Shown: positions 13,401 to 26,730, counted from the first letter of the stretch. The stretch: 64,000 bases of DNA from Hybos culiciformis (GCA_964007475.1 OZ023273.1:24291557-24355556), one strand, 5' to 3'. Made by a program: numbers and translations. Notes: a model not told the origin generated them from the sequence alone.

Positions 13401-16400
13401 AAATAAAAACTAAGCACATATTTTTTCTACTCTTTTTTTTTTTTTCTGCTTCCAAAGAGATTTCATATTAGATAAAAATGAAGATTTTTTTTTATTATCC
13501 TTTTAAAAATAATAAAAAAAAAAAAAGAAAAAAAAATGTAATAACAATAATAAGGACGATTTTTTCTCATTCACGCATTATAAGCAAGAATAAAAAAAAA
13601 TAAAATAAAATAAATTTAGTAGTACATCACGATAAGAATCAAGAGCAAAAATTAAAAAAAGAAAAAAAGTAAAATAGCGAACAAATAAAAACTTATGAGT
13701 GATAAGGTTTATTTTCATTCACAAAAAAAAAAAATAGAAAGAAAAATAAAAACATCGAATGGATGCACAGAACATAAATAGCAATATTTTGATTTTGGTT
13801 TTTAGGGAATTGTAGAAAAATAATGTTTCAAGTAAAATTTAGGGAGTGCTTATTTATCGAAAATAACACATGCGTCACGTTTTCCATTGGAGATTATGTC
13901 GTCGGCTCAAAATTTAAATGTATATATTGACAACTTGTTAGTTTTTTCAAAGTGGTTTGATCTTGTTTAACATTTTTTGTAACTAAAATTTAATAATTAT
14001 TTTAGTTATTATAACGATATTTATGAAAGGATTCAATATCTAATTTTCTTTGAAATTAATTTAAAATCGATGAGATACTTGTTGTGAATGTCAATATTAA
14101 ATTCTAGAAAATTCTTATTTAGTATGTTTTGTAAATAATTAGTTTAAAACGCCTTTTGAAATTTTTATGTAGAAATTCGTCTTATGTAACTAGCAAATAT
14201 TCAATAAATCATACGATGATTTAATATTAGGAACATACCATGACATAAGCTATTAAGACGAAAAAACGTCCCAAAAAAACGGAAAAGAAATTATTATAAT
14301 CCAAACAAACTGTATACACACGACATTTAAATTCGTACCGACGATGTGTTCCCAGTATTGAATTTTCCCTTACATTAAGCAGCCACATACCTACATACAT
14401 ATATTTATTGTGAAAATTGTTTATTTTTAAGTAATTTTTCTAACCATCAAATGTGTTTTCCTTTGAAATTCTAAGTGGGTGTAAATAAGGTGATAAATAC
14501 ATTAATTTCTTTAGGAAAATCTGGTCAAAATTTTCCAAAATACTTAGTTATATTTTTATCAATAAATAATAATTTATATATACAATTTGAGGAATTTATC
14601 TTATCTTTTTATAAATTTTAATTAAACCAGGTCAAAGTTTGTTTTTTTTAACTAAAGACAGAAAACCAATTAATGTTATTAAATAGACTCTTCTTTTTCA
14701 ATGTATAATATATAATAAACTTGTCCGTATGCTATTCATTAATTTGTCTCCATTGTGTATTAAATAATTTGAGTTTGATCAACAATTTTACTGAAACGAA
14801 TTTTATTCCATTTCTTATAGAATTACTGATTTGAACGAAAAACAAGTGGGTTTCAGCAAAACATTTTATTTTATTTAAATATGTTTGTATTTAAAATTCA
14901 AGGATTGTATTTACAAAATGTAAAAATTTCAAATTCAAAAATAAACTATAGGAACTTAAAACGAAAACAGTCTTCTGTTGATAGTAAAGTAAAAGAGCTG
15001 AAAAAGAATATGAAAACAGAATTAATCCAAATTTGATTTAGTTCGTGCCCTAGTCGTAGAAATAGTATTGGACATTTAAAAATTTATAAATTCTATGATT
15101 TTTACTTCGAACATATACAAATTTCTTGACTCAACGCGGCGCCGCGGTATATTAAAGCGCGCCTTCATCAGAATTTTCAAGCTTAAAGTAATCAGATAAA
15201 ATTTAAATTGATTCCTTTTATAAGAAATAATTAAATTAAGTGTTTTGATGTGGAATTAAACTAGGTTTATGGTGAAAGTTATGTTAATAAGTTATTATCT
15301 TAATAAAAAATTATAAAAGAATAGTTTGTTTAATGTCTAATGTTTGATTTCTTCTGATAGAAAGTAACAAGTTTATCTGAATCCACTTTTTTTATTACTC
15401 ATGTTTATACTTTGTAAATTTAGTTGAAATTTTAGATTGTTAGTTTGATAAGATTTAAAAAAGACTAAAAAAGAAATGCGCGCCATGGGCTTAATTGTGA
15501 CATACATTTTTGAAAATAAAACACTCATGAGAAAAAGAAATAACTATTAAAATTATAATAATATTTCTAAACCTTTTTTTTATATTATTTTAATAATAAA
15601 AGTAAGAATAATATTATAAAAAATAATAATAATAATCTATTTGAAGCTCCGTTGAGAATTTTTTTTCCCAATAAGGTAGGAATTTTTTTGGTTTGTTACA
15701 GTTTAGTTTTGAATACATACATTAAAATTGCTTTACTCTCTTCCTATGGTTAGTATATAGTAGTAGATAATTTTTTTTCTGTTTTCAGCTTAACAAAGAG
15801 CTGCACTAAATTAAACAATAACTATTAAGAGCCGATTATAAGCTACAAGTTAAGTAGAGCAAAGAATTTCTGTGACATAAATAATAACGTTCATTATAAC
15901 AAATACTTTATTTAAATCAAAAAGCGTGAATTATTTGACATATAATTGTCAGTTGTTGTTTTCACAAAAATGAAATGTTTATTAATCACAAGAGAATAAA
16001 AAAAAACCTTTGATTATTCTTAAAATTTGAAATTTTTTTTTGTTGTTATTTAATTATTCTTTAGGTTCTAAAAAAGTCGGTTTGAAAAAAATCTAGTTTT
16101 AATTAAGAACAAAACACTTTGACATTTCTTGTGGAAATTCCTTAAAAATTTTATTAGGTTACAGTTAAAAAAAAAAAAATGTACGTATTTATATATTTTT
16201 TTTAAGTTTTATAGAGATATAAATTGTTATTCTACACCGAATGTCATGTTCACATATGTACGATTTTTTTTTCCTCCTTTAAGCCTTTTTTCTTTAACAT
16301 TATTATTATTATATTTTTTTTTGTTATCCCTTTTTGTAAGTTAAAAATCTGAAAAAAAAAAAATATATTTTTTTTTGTTAGTTAATGTGCTTCAAAGCTT

Positions 16401-17662
16401 CGTAAAATTTCAAATCATTTCAAGCTCCAATTTTATTTTATCGAAATTTTTCCCTTTTGGATGACACGAATTAAAAGTTTGTCAATCTTATATTAATTTT
16501 AAAGTTTAAAATTGAGTTTTTTTATACTTAACTTAATTTTTTTTTATCAAACGTAAAGCTGTAACAATGAGAGAACAGCGACAAAACAATGGAGGGCATT
16601 TACATATGCAACGAGTTACTTTCAGTTGCAAAAAAAAATTGTCTCCAGTGTTTCAAAAGTGAGAGCTACCATATTTTGATAGTCACGCGCGCATTTTTTT
16701 TCACAAAAAATTATATTTCTCTCACCTGCAATTTAATGGGTGACTATAGTATAAAAAATAAGAAAAGTGAGAAAAATATATGAAAAATTGTAAAAAATTT
16801 TAAAATTATGGTCTTGAGTATTATTTAAAAAAAATCCATTTAATTAATTTAAAAAAAAATTATTTATTTATGAAAAATTCAAAAAATTATTTATTAAAAA
16901 AATAGGAAAATAAAAATAACTCATTTTTAGATTTTTTTTGATTTTTGTATTTTACTTCTTTTTTTTTTTATTTATTTACATTTTACTTGTCAAATTATCA
17001 AAACTAAAAGTGAAAGCAAGAGATTTGTGTGTGAATTAAGATGTTTGCGCAGTAAAGTTTCACGTCGTATTTGTGACTAGTAAAATAAGCTTATTTTGAA
17101 AATGTGAGGTGACAGAAAAAAAATTATGGTGAGGTGACGCGACTAGCTAAATTGAGCTCATTATTTCATACAATATGAGTTTCTGAAATTTTGACAAATT
17201 TTGCTATAATCTATAAAACCAACGGATATATTAAAAAGTAAAATTATTAGCTATTTTTCCTTTCTATGACAAATAATGAATTTTGATTATGTCATTCACT
17301 AGTTCGATTTGAAAAAAAATAAAGAAACAAAGCTGTCGCAGATATCAGTATATTTAGTGTATGATTCAATAATCAGATTTCATAGTAGGATGGAGGTTCC
17401 ACCTAATATCCTATAAAATTTTGGTTAATTGATATATATTTTATTTTACAAATACAATTATTTAGAAAAACAGAAAATTGTAGATATTACAAAAACTCAT
17501 GTAATAAAAATAAAAACGAGAAAAAAATTTTATAAAATACATCATCAACTTATTGTTTGCTAAACAATAAGGAGAAAAAACATTTTCTGTTTTTTTTTTC
17601 GTAAACTATAACAACATTAACAACAAAATAAAAACAGATTTTTTTTTTTTTTAGTCACTCAC

Positions 17663-17790
17663 CTTGGATGAAATTGGTATCCTGAATTCCCCATTAAAGC
17701 ATGCCAATGTCTAGGTCCTTTAAACCATGTTGGAAAATCACATCGTTCAGCTGGTGGTGGTTTTCGTAGTGTCATTATCCGTGAACCCAC
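17663..17790 (-). CDS. Exon 8: second CDFP...W module, last exon seen
   Basis: This 128-base exon (42 codons + 2) has acceptor AATATTCAAG and an excellent donor, CCAAG|GTGAGT. It encodes VGSRIMTLRKPPPAERCDFP, then TWFKGPRHWHALMGNSGYQF, then HP and a split codon beginning AG. RCDFPTWFKGPRHW repeats the C-x-F-P...W arrangement of exon 2 (NCTFPQKWEGEW), so a second copy of that domain starts here and is cut off. The remaining protein must come from exons further left. I looked for a phase-2 acceptor followed by an open frame down to base 1 and found none that was convincing. Confidence 0.93.
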
Positions 17791-18491
17791 CTTGAATATT
17801 AAAAAAAAAAAAAAACATAAAAAAAGAAGAAAATGACAACGAATTTTACAAAAAAAAAAAAAAAGATACAGAAAGCTACGGGGAAAAAAATTGATATTCA
17901 ATTGTAGGTTTTTTTTTTTACATTTTCATAAGGTTTTTGTTAGACTATTGTTTTATGCATATGTTTTTGTATGTAAAGAGGACATTTCAATGTATAGGAT
18001 TAGAGGTTTTTTCCTTCTTTATTTTTTTTTTTTTTTTACCTTGTGGGAACTAAAAAACATGAAAATGAAAATAAAAGATTAATGACGAAATTTCCATAAC
18101 AAACATTCTGCTTTTAATTTAAAACGCGCACAGACATAGCTTCATTCAAAGAACTAACTATCAAATTACATTTTTTAAAAGAATAATATATCTCCAATAT
18201 TGTCTACAATAAATAAATAATGTCAAAAGAAAGTTATGACGAAAATTAATTTTTTGTAGTTAGTCAAGACACTCAGGCTTTATAATGCTTTTGGTACATA
18301 ATAGTACAGACGGACTTGACTTGATTATTCCAGAAATGTATTTTTCAATGAAATTGTAAAACCGTGTTTGTGGGTTTATGTATAGCCGAACAGAACAAAT
18401 TTAAATTTTATGGACAGGATTCGAATTTTAAATGGTGGAGATATGATTTAATTTCTTCAGATACAAACATTATGTTATATACTAGAAAAAA

Positions 18492-18517
18492 GCCTGCACA
18501 GAAAAAATAGTGCAGGC
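18492..18517. repeat. Perfect 8-bp stem plus nearby AAAGTACGCCTTG direct repeats
   Basis: GCCTGCAC and GTGCAGGC are separated by ten A-rich bases, followed by CCTAGCCTAG. Further along, AAAGTACGCCTTG occurs twice, near 18583-18595 and 18629-18641, about 46 bases apart. The cluster is unusually G+C-rich for this window and looks like the end of an eroded mobile element. Confidence 0.5.
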
Positions 18518-19451
18518 CTAGCCTAGTAACTATGCGTTGATTTTTGTCATTTCGAAAAGAATGCTTTAATTTTTTAATTGATAAAGTACGCCTTGATTTT
18601 TTTTTGTTTATATTTTAAAGTTTTTATCAAAGTACGCCTTGCATTCAGTGCTGCAAAGTCATTGGGTTATTTTATTTATTATTTACGTTTAAAAAAATGA
18701 ATTGAGGAAAGTGCCAACACTGTCAAGGTCGTTTAAGAGGTGAGTTCACCTTTTATTATATTAGAATATAAGTAACAATTTATAATATCGTAAGCCTAGA
18801 TTTCGACTAACCAACGAACCAAAACGTATATAAGAATAGCATAATGTTTTTTTAAACATAAGTTGATAAATATTATATATAAAAAAATTGAGCTGAAACT
18901 ATCTGAGGTGTCAGTGCTATTTTGGGAAGATTTCTGGGGGTGGAGAAGACCTTGAACGAAATTAAAAAAAAATAATAATAAAGTCTCTTTGAGACATCAT
19001 ATTATATTTAAAGATATGAGCAAAACTTATTCTGTCAAAAAAGTTTTTTTTAAATCTGAAAATATTTTCTTTGTAATTAAATTAATAAAAGTTATAAAAA
19101 TTACCAATCATAATTTAGCCCTAAATCTAACTTTCTAAAACTTTTAATACTATATACTTATGTGATAAACCTTTTTTTTTTTTTGATCCGTTTCAAAGTT
19201 ACCGTAAAATTTTATACAATATTTACAAATAAGATTTAATTAAGATTCAAAGCATGTACTGATTCTAAATTTCTTTATCACAGTATTGTTTGAATATTAA
19301 CTTAATAAGACAAGAGTATAGTGTTAAAATTAATACGATAGCTTAAGAATTTAAAAAAAAAACCAAAAAAAAAACATAATAATGTATGAGAATTTTTATA
19401 TGGTCATTAGGGAAAATTTTAGTTCATAATATTATTATGTATAAAAATATA

Positions 19452-19724
19452 GTGTATATCGTCAGCTGAGAAATGAAACAACGTATGACATTTATACGTC
19501 ATTATTTGACAATAGCACCATTCGATTCCTCGTACTCGATTTTATAAGTACAACTACTTTACAATATTCTTAATGTTGATTAAAATGTGTTTTTTAGATG
19601 AAAATTGTACGCTACTTGATATTTTTTCATACGTTTTTCTTAATTTTCAAATCTTTAAATTCAAATTACTCGAAACTATACTTTTCATTATACGTTGTTT
19701 CATTTCTGAGCAGGCGATATCTAC
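19452..19724. mobile_element. MITE with TA duplication, 273 bp
   Basis: The left end GTGTATATCGTCAGCTGAGA pairs with the right end, which reads GTAGATATCGCCTGCTCAGA on the minus strand. Beyond a few mismatches the two arms share AGAAATGAAACAACGTAT exactly. TA flanks each side (19450-19451 and 19725-19726), as for Tc1/mariner-type elements. The interior is A+T-rich and non-coding. Confidence 0.78.
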
Positions 19725-22563
19725 TATATAGAATTGCACAACCTAATTACTTCAGGAAATTTCTTTCTATATAACATAAAATACTACATATATGTATGTT
19801 AGGTTTTTTCTTTCTGTATTTTCCCAGATGAACTGTCATATAAAATTGATGTCGCCTTGCCTTACATTGTATGTATTTCATTTTCTACTTTTTATTTTAA
19901 TTCTTTTTTTTTTTATTCTATATTATGTAGCTATATGTAGTTTATTTTGAAAATTGAGGGAAAAATCATTCATTTTATGTATAATATAATATATATAATA
20001 TATGTATTAAATTTAGAGACTATATGTACAATTTGTATATATACATATATACAATGTAGGTCAACAACCATAATCCTTGTGACATTTTTCAATCACTGTG
20101 GAATAAAAAGATAATATAACGAATAATTTTTTTTTTTTTTAGAGGAAAAAGTAATTTTTCTTTTTATTTTTATACTTATTTTTTATTTTTTGAAGTGAAA
20201 TAAGGAAAAAGGATACTGTTTTATATCGTTTATTATGATAAATTTTTGATACTTGATTATAAGAATAAAAATATAATAATTTGACACTTTAAATTAAATG
20301 TTTTTATTAGATATTAAGAATTAAGTGCATATTTGATTGCAATAATAACTAATTATTAAAACACTATTTTTGCAAATAAATTTGGTACATTTTCCTATAA
20401 CTTTTTGTTATGTTATGAAGTTAAGACAGCATAGTTCCCGATTTACTCGAATCTCTATCACTTTTTATTTTGTTTTTTAATTTTATTGATTCCCCAGATA
20501 ATTTCAAAGGAAACAGCTAATATGGATAGCTATTGTTGCGAAAACATAAGAACTAAATTTATTACACGTAATAGAATTGACATTTTACTAGTATCGCTAA
20601 TTGCGCCCTAAAGGTTTTTTTTTGACATTAAAAATACGGATCAATTAATTTCTTATGTCAGATTCTTTCACGTAAGCTTTGTGCTTTCTTATTGTTTTTT
20701 TTTTTTTTTTTTTCAAACTAAGTAAAATTAAATTGCGAATGAAATTTGGGGTAATTTTATATTCAGTAAAATATACAAAGTGTCCAAGTTAGTTTGTTGT
20801 ATTATATTTTTTTTTTTTCTTTTCTGTTTTGGTGTAAACTTTTCCTATTGGGACTAAAATAGAGAAAATTTTATTACCAGAAAAAAAAAATAAATAAATT
20901 GGTTTTATTTGAAAGAAGCAAAAAGTGATCAATTATAAATGAGAATTTTCTGAATGTGAAAGCTCATTTCGTTTAGGGATTAATGAAAGTCTGACACAAA
21001 AAAAAAAAAAAAAAAATCTGATAACAAAAAATTAAATCAACGTTCGTGCTTTGGGTGATAATGTCAACGTTTCTCTTTTTTTTTATGTTCTTTAAAAAGT
21101 ACATGGGGTTAAAAAAATAAAGCAGAAAATTTAATTGAAAAATTTTATGTTAGAATTTATTTTATTTTTTTTATTTTTATATACCATAGCTATGCTTCGA
21201 TTTATGTTTAACAATTTTTTTTTTGATTGATTTTTTGCCGTAAGAGGTGAAGATACATCAATGTTCAAAAGTTATACGGATTTCATTAAAAAAGTTCGGT
21301 TAATTTGTTTTTATTTTGCCTAAAAGTAATTTTATTTTTTTTATTTTTTGATAAAAATAAAATACAAATTTCAAACAATTTTTATGTTTTTTATTTTATT
21401 TTGCTTTGGAAAATAATATTATGCTTTCGGTTTACATTTTGATAAAAATCAAAATGTAAAATGTTATTCCTTTGGAATTTTTTTTTTGTTTTTAAACTTA
21501 ACTATTTTTATTTTTTATTGTGATAATTTCTTAAAATCTGGATTCATTAAAAATTTAAATAACTAATGTAATGTTTTTTTTTGATTTTTATATAATTATT
21601 ATTATTCTTTTGGAGCGAAATTTCTTTTTTCTTATTATGGCCAACATTTAAAAATTATTTATTTAGATTGTAAAGTGACAATAAATTGAAACAATAAAAA
21701 CTTCCTTATTTTTTAATCCCATCTCCGAATTTTGTGCCTTTTAACGATTAAATGATTTTCTGCAATTTTAAGCATGATTCTTTTTAGAAGTGAGCTTCCA
21801 AGTTTACCGAAGAAATACTACTAGATAATGGGTACTATAAAACTAAACTAATCGAACCAAATATTAAAGACATCACTTCTACACTCAGAGGCTCAAAATT
21901 GGGTGTGATTCATAAAATAATAAAATCCTAAAACATACTTAAATAAAAACAATGTAGTTCAATTATTTAAATAAAGTGTTAATTTTCAATATAAGAAATT
22001 TTCATTATCTAGTATTATATTTGTTTTAGTATTATATTTTTTCCAAAAGGAACATTTTGAGGCCACGAGACCCTGATGGATACACCAAAAATTATTTATT
22101 CCCCAACTAAGTTGCTAACTGCTATATAAAGTATGATTTTGCAGTAAATATAATGATGATGACATTTATGTATAAATCATTTTCACTATACAAACAGATT
22201 GTATTGAGATTAAATTTCCAAATGTAAAAACTTATTCTTAACATTTAGATTCAGTTTTTCCTACTACTAGTTAGAAAATAAAAGAAGAATGAAAAAGAAG
22301 AATAAATAACATTTATTCTTAATTTCTATTAAATTAAAATTTTTTTTCTGTATTTTTTTTTTTTTTTTGTCCATCTTTCTTAAAATCTAGAGCATCCCAA
22401 ATTTTTAATTAATTAAAAAAAAAACTAGAATTTTTCCAAAGATGATAAAGAAAAATCGAAATATAAAAGACATAAAAAAAAACGAGAACATAATTAAAGA
22501 AATAAAAAAAGTCAAATTTCAAGAAAAAATTTTTTTCCAAAAAAAAAAAATAGAATGCATTAC

Positions 22564-22661
22564 CTCAGCACTATCGAGACCATTGCATGTCGCATCACCA
22601 GATTGCGCCAATTTGTATTCAGCATCTTTCAATAGACTGCTACTAAAGCTGGTGCCGGTAC
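22564..22661 (-). CDS. Exon 7: linker with GDATCNGLDSAE
   Basis: This 98-base exon (2 + 32 codons; phase 1 in, phase 0 out) has acceptor CATTTTTAG and donor GCTGAG|GTAATG. It encodes TGTSFSSSLLKDAEYKLAQS followed by GDATCNGLDSAE. One cysteine is present. The serine-rich start is probably a loop and the AEYKLAQSGDATC part continues the preceding module. It joins directly to VGSRIMTLRK of exon 8 without splitting a codon. A plus-strand open frame overlapping this exon is its antisense shadow. Confidence 0.93.
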
Positions 22662-24363
22662 CTAAAAATGCACCTAATGATAATTAACATGAAAAAAATA
22701 AAATAATATAACATAAAAGAAATTAAGGAAGAACGAAAAAAAAAAAAACAAATTCAAAGAAAGTGCACAACCATTAAAAACAAAAAAAAAATAACATAAG
22801 AGTAGATAAAAGATCAAAAGGAAAAATAAAAAAAAAAAAAACGAGAGAAAAAATTTAATTAGTATCATCATTAAAACATTTTCGTTACATAAATTAAAGT
22901 AAAAAAAAAGTACATATAGATAGTTAGTATAAAATATTATGCAGATTGCAAAATAAATTCGTCGAAAATTTGAATAAATATTGTGTGTAGAAATGTATAT
23001 TTAAAATAATATTATGTAGATATATGTTATTTGTAAATTGCATAAAGCAGCGCTGACATAAATTTCAAGCCTTCTACAAAGAATAAAAACAAATGCATTC
23101 AATGCATCTCGTAGGCATAAAAATCATAACAAATCTATGAAATTATATGAAAATTCCTTAAAGGTAATTTTTTTAAAGGAAACATTTTTTTCTAATAAAT
23201 ATAGATACTTTTATGTTTACATACAAAAAATCAACTATAGTTCAATATTAATTTATAACATAAATAATATAATTGAAATTTACGAAATATATTTTTTGAA
23301 TAGTAACTGAGTTGAATTTAATAATTAAATAAATGAAATAGAAAATATGATTTTAAAGCTTGCACATTCCATTTAAAAAAGAATCTTTCTATATAAATGG
23401 AAATATGAAGATAATTATAAATTGATAACTGAATGGAAAGCTAGCCAAGGGCATTTGTACTACTTTTCAAAATTTCCATTTCGTTATCTAATTTTCTACA
23501 TATATATTTTATTTGATTATAGAGCATTAGAAATATACATTAAATATTCATAATTTTCTATTGTGAATAATTTGACACCAATATCAAATATCAAGTTCAA
23601 TCTTTAGTTATAAATGTTTACATATTTTATAATTTACTATTAAGTAGTGAAAGTCAAGTTATTTTTTAAGAAAAAAAAAGAATATTTAATCAAGAAAATT
23701 GTATCTTGTAAATCATATTGTTTTTGTGTTAATAAAATTTATATATAGAAATGCTTAAAACAACAGAAATAATTTAGAAGAAAATGCAATATAAGCTTAA
23801 TATCGATAAAAATTAAAGAAAATTTAACAGAATTTATTTTGTGAATTATTTCGAATTGGATATAAAGAATCCCGTCCTAGCATATGTGCAAATACTTCAA
23901 TCATATTAAAATGAAGAATGAACGAGGAAATAATACCTCGGAATTTAATAAAATTTTAAGAATAAAGCGATAAAATTATTATTAAAATCTTGTATTCTTT
24001 GTTTCTTATATTTTGAAGACTATCAAAAGAATTATTCATTTTAATTTATAAATTAAAAATTTTTTTTTGTAAAAATCTAAAAATGACACAAATTTGCAAA
24101 GAAAAGTTTGGAGGTTTTTTGGTGGGAGAAATAGTAATGAGTTTGTCGGGATTAGGATTATTGATACTAAAAATTTTAAAATTAATTTTTTTTTAATTTA
24201 TCTTTATTTTACTTTAAAATATAATACAGTCTTTATAATAATATTCTTATGTTTTTTAAACACACACATTTATAGTGGCATGCAAATTAAAAGTTTTTTT
24301 TTATAAATTATGAACATTATATAATTCGTTATTATGTATAAATTTTATTTCTATTCTATTTAC
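22662..24363 (-). other. Intron 6
   Basis: 1.7 kb, strongly A-rich near exon 7 (22690-22860) and otherwise plain AT-rich sequence. I see no repeat with defined ends and no coding signal. Confidence 0.85.
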
Positions 24364-24501
24364 CCATTAATGGTGAAACTTTCTCATAGACAAAACATCG
24401 ATATCTTTCTTCATATGATATTGCATGATGATGAGAGACCAAACCAACTAAATAACGGGAATTTCCATCTTTCCAATTAGCTAAACAAGTTAGTTCCTCA
24501 A
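24364..24501 (-). CDS. Exon 6: LTCLANWKDG...YRCFVYEK module
   Basis: This 138-base exon (2 + 45 codons + 1) is the same length and phase as exon 5. The acceptor is ATACATTTCAG and the donor ATGG|GTAAAT. It encodes EELTCLANWKDGNSRYLVGL, then VSHHHAISYEERYRCFVYEK, then VSPLM. The motif LTCLANW...Y-x-V-G...YRCFVYE is what I recall for the DUF7042-type domain. The YRC-x-VYEK ending resembles the HRC-x-VIYEK motif of exon 3, which suggests a shared structural element between modules. The final G pairs with GT of exon 7 to give glycine. Confidence 0.94.
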
Positions 24502-26084
24502 CTGAAATGTATAAAACAAAAAGAAATATTATTTATTTTCAATTTAACCATTTGTTTTATTGGGTTAGTTTTCATTGAGAGCTAAATTTTGTTGTTTATA
24601 AGTGCCAAAATGTTACTGATTTTGCATAACGACTTTACGACAAGGCATTTAAAACGTAATTTCTTGAAGAAAACAAATTTTCTCCCTTGGTAATATAGGA
24701 CATAGAAAATCCACAAGGATTTCGATTTCGTGGTTTTATATAATAATTATTATATGATAATTGTCAAACTTAAAATTCCGAACAATTTGGGCTGTCATTT
24801 TTTCTTGTCATTATTCCGACTAGCTATAAAATGAGAATACTATCTTAGGCCTATATTTAGAGGGCCTTAATTATTTATGCAACTTTAATAGTCAAAGCAT
24901 AATCTACTTTATTAATCTCTATGAAAGAGTCAACATTTTTTTTACCTACTTTAATACTAGTTATTCACTAAAATATTAAAATTCTCTCATGAAATAATTT
25001 TCTCCGATCAAGAAAATGAACAAAATTTTTAGTTTATTGAATTGTCCATCTTAAATTCGGTATTATTTAGAATTCTTTTGAATATATGTACACGAAAAAT
25101 AAAAAGTTTTCCTTAAAGTTAAATAATAAAATAATATTTTATAATTTTGAAATCTAACTAAAAAGTTTTAGTATTTCAGTTTTTTTTTTTTTATTCTAAA
25201 ATTTTACAATTCAACAGAAATTTCACTTATATTTTAGAGGAAAGTTTTATTCAAAAGGGCTTTGAGACAGAACTTTTCAATATTGTTTGATTAGTTATAG
25301 TTTCTGAAATTGAAAAATAGAAAAAAAAAAAATAAAGTTTAGTAAACACTTCTGAACTTTTTAAACTTTTCCCCCTACTTTTTGTTTCTGTGTGCAATAA
25401 AAATTATAAAATTATGACAAGTGAATGAAGTTGTTCTCAACAACTTTTAATTATATTGCCTTGAATTTTAACTTGAATTTTTGGAAATTTTTTTTTTTTT
25501 TGAAAACTATTATTATTTGTATTATAGAAATGTATGTTGTTTTAAATGGAAATTGTATAGTTATGATTTTATATTATGTAAATTATCACACCATAAAAAT
25601 TTGAAAGGTTTATTCTTTTTTTGTATGAACTAAAACTTAAGGATTTTAATTCAATATTTATGCATTTTTATAATATTATTGCAGGTCTCAGGTGACAAAA
25701 AAAAAATTAAAATGAAGAAAGTTTGTTTCTTATTTTATTCTTATGGGACAGTTTGTGAATAGAAAAAGAATTAAATATATTTATTTTTATTTTTTATTGT
25801 TTTTATTTTTTTCTTTGATTTTGCGTTTTAAGATTCTAAACATGAGCTTTGATTAATTTGGTATACATTTGTTGACGAGCAATTACATACAATGTAATAA
25901 TAGATTTTGCAACATTATGAGCACATATTGCCAAATTTGAACGAAATTTTGTAGTTATAACCTTTCTGCTATATTTGATGGTTGATTTTTTCAACGAACT
26001 TTTTTCATTGTAATGATTTCATTTGGATTTTGATTAATAAGCTATTTCCATTCATCCAATATATCCCACATAAATTCCGTTATT

Positions 26085-26455
26085 TCACTTACCGTTTCCA
26101 TTACATTAAGTGGAATACGAAGTGGAATATATTGACATTTAAAAAAAAAAAAATTTAATAATTTTTTTTTTATTACTTTTTCATACAAAAAAAAATTTAT
26201 TTATGTTTTTTTATTTATTTTTTTGTCACTTTGACAAAAAAATTTCTGACCAATAATTTAAAAAAGTACCTAAAAATGTATTTTTTTTATAAATTATGTA
26301 CTTTTTTTGATAAATTTGGAATCCGAACCCTAACTTAAGTGGGATATGAAAAAGGGAAATAGAAATACAGGAATTTATTTTTATATGGAAATTTACCTGA
26401 AATATTCCGGAAAACTGAATATTCCACAAATATTCCACTAATAGAAATAGGTTAT
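26085..26455. mobile_element. Possible MITE with TAGTGGAATAT-type ends
   Basis: On the plus strand near 26106, TTAAGTGGAATACGAAGTGG continues AATATATTG. On the minus strand near 26440, ATTAGTGGAATATTTGTGG continues AATATTCAG. The two face each other across about 340 bases and share the GTGGAATA doublet. Outer flanks (CCGTTTCCATTAC and ACCTATTTCTATT) are only partly similar and I could not settle a target duplication. Confidence 0.4.
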
Positions 26456-26660
26456 AACGAAATTATAAAGTTTCAAAAAACTACAAAACTGATTTTTTAC
26501 AAAAGCGTACATACTTTTCATCTCGATTTCCAAGTATTATTTAATGATGTGATGTTCGAAAATCACTTTACAAATACTATTCATATTTTTTAATTTTATT
26601 AAAATTGCATTAATTTTCAGATTTGCGTTATAGAAATAAAGATAATTGATGTCTCTCTAT

Positions 26661-26730
26661 ATCAGTTTGTGTCAATCAGTTTGTGTCAATCAGTTTGTGT
26701 CAATCAGTTTGTGTCAATCAGTTTGTGGCA
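26661..26730. repeat. 14-bp tandem repeat, five units
   Basis: Five consecutive units of ATCAGTTTGTGTCA occupy exactly 70 bases. Four are identical and the last differs by one base (GTGGCA for GTGTCA). The array begins directly after a CTCTCTAT tract and ends at AATCTTGTCA. It lies inside intron 5, and copy number would be expected to vary between individuals. Confidence 0.95.

Larger units (their letters stand above)
1..17662 (-). other. Intron 8 of the main gene (incomplete) or undetected 3' exons
   Basis: More than 17 kb of A+T-rich DNA with dense A and T runs, especially 7.9-9.2 kb and 10-11.4 kb. The only well-supported structures are the Harbinger-like element at 2588-3686 and a possible MITE near 7212-7430. 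Two small G+C-rich spots stand out, 12411-12480 (a GGCCGG and a GGCGGCGC motif) and 15134-15163 (GCGGCGCCGCGG), with GCGCGCC again near 15478; they look like eroded repeat fragments. The short open frames here have the composition of random AT-rich sequence, and I do not call any of them. Confidence 0.6.
17791..22563 (-). other. Intron 7
   Basis: 4.8 kb of A+T-rich DNA between exons 7 and 8. It contains the TA-flanked MITE at 19452-19724, a G+C-rich stem at 18492-18517 with a nearby 13-bp direct repeat, and a short higher-G+C stretch around 18890-18955 that is open for about 23 codons on the plus strand without recognisable product. The remainder shows T and A runs only. Confidence 0.8.

Noticed and set aside
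17659..17901. 80-codon minus-strand frame taken as a whole gene
   Set aside because: Only 17663-17790 is coding; the upstream part of the frame is intron 7 sequence ahead of the acceptor.
22442..22687. 81-codon plus-strand frame over exon 7
   Set aside because: It is the antisense shadow of exon 7; the minus strand has the splice sites and matching phases.
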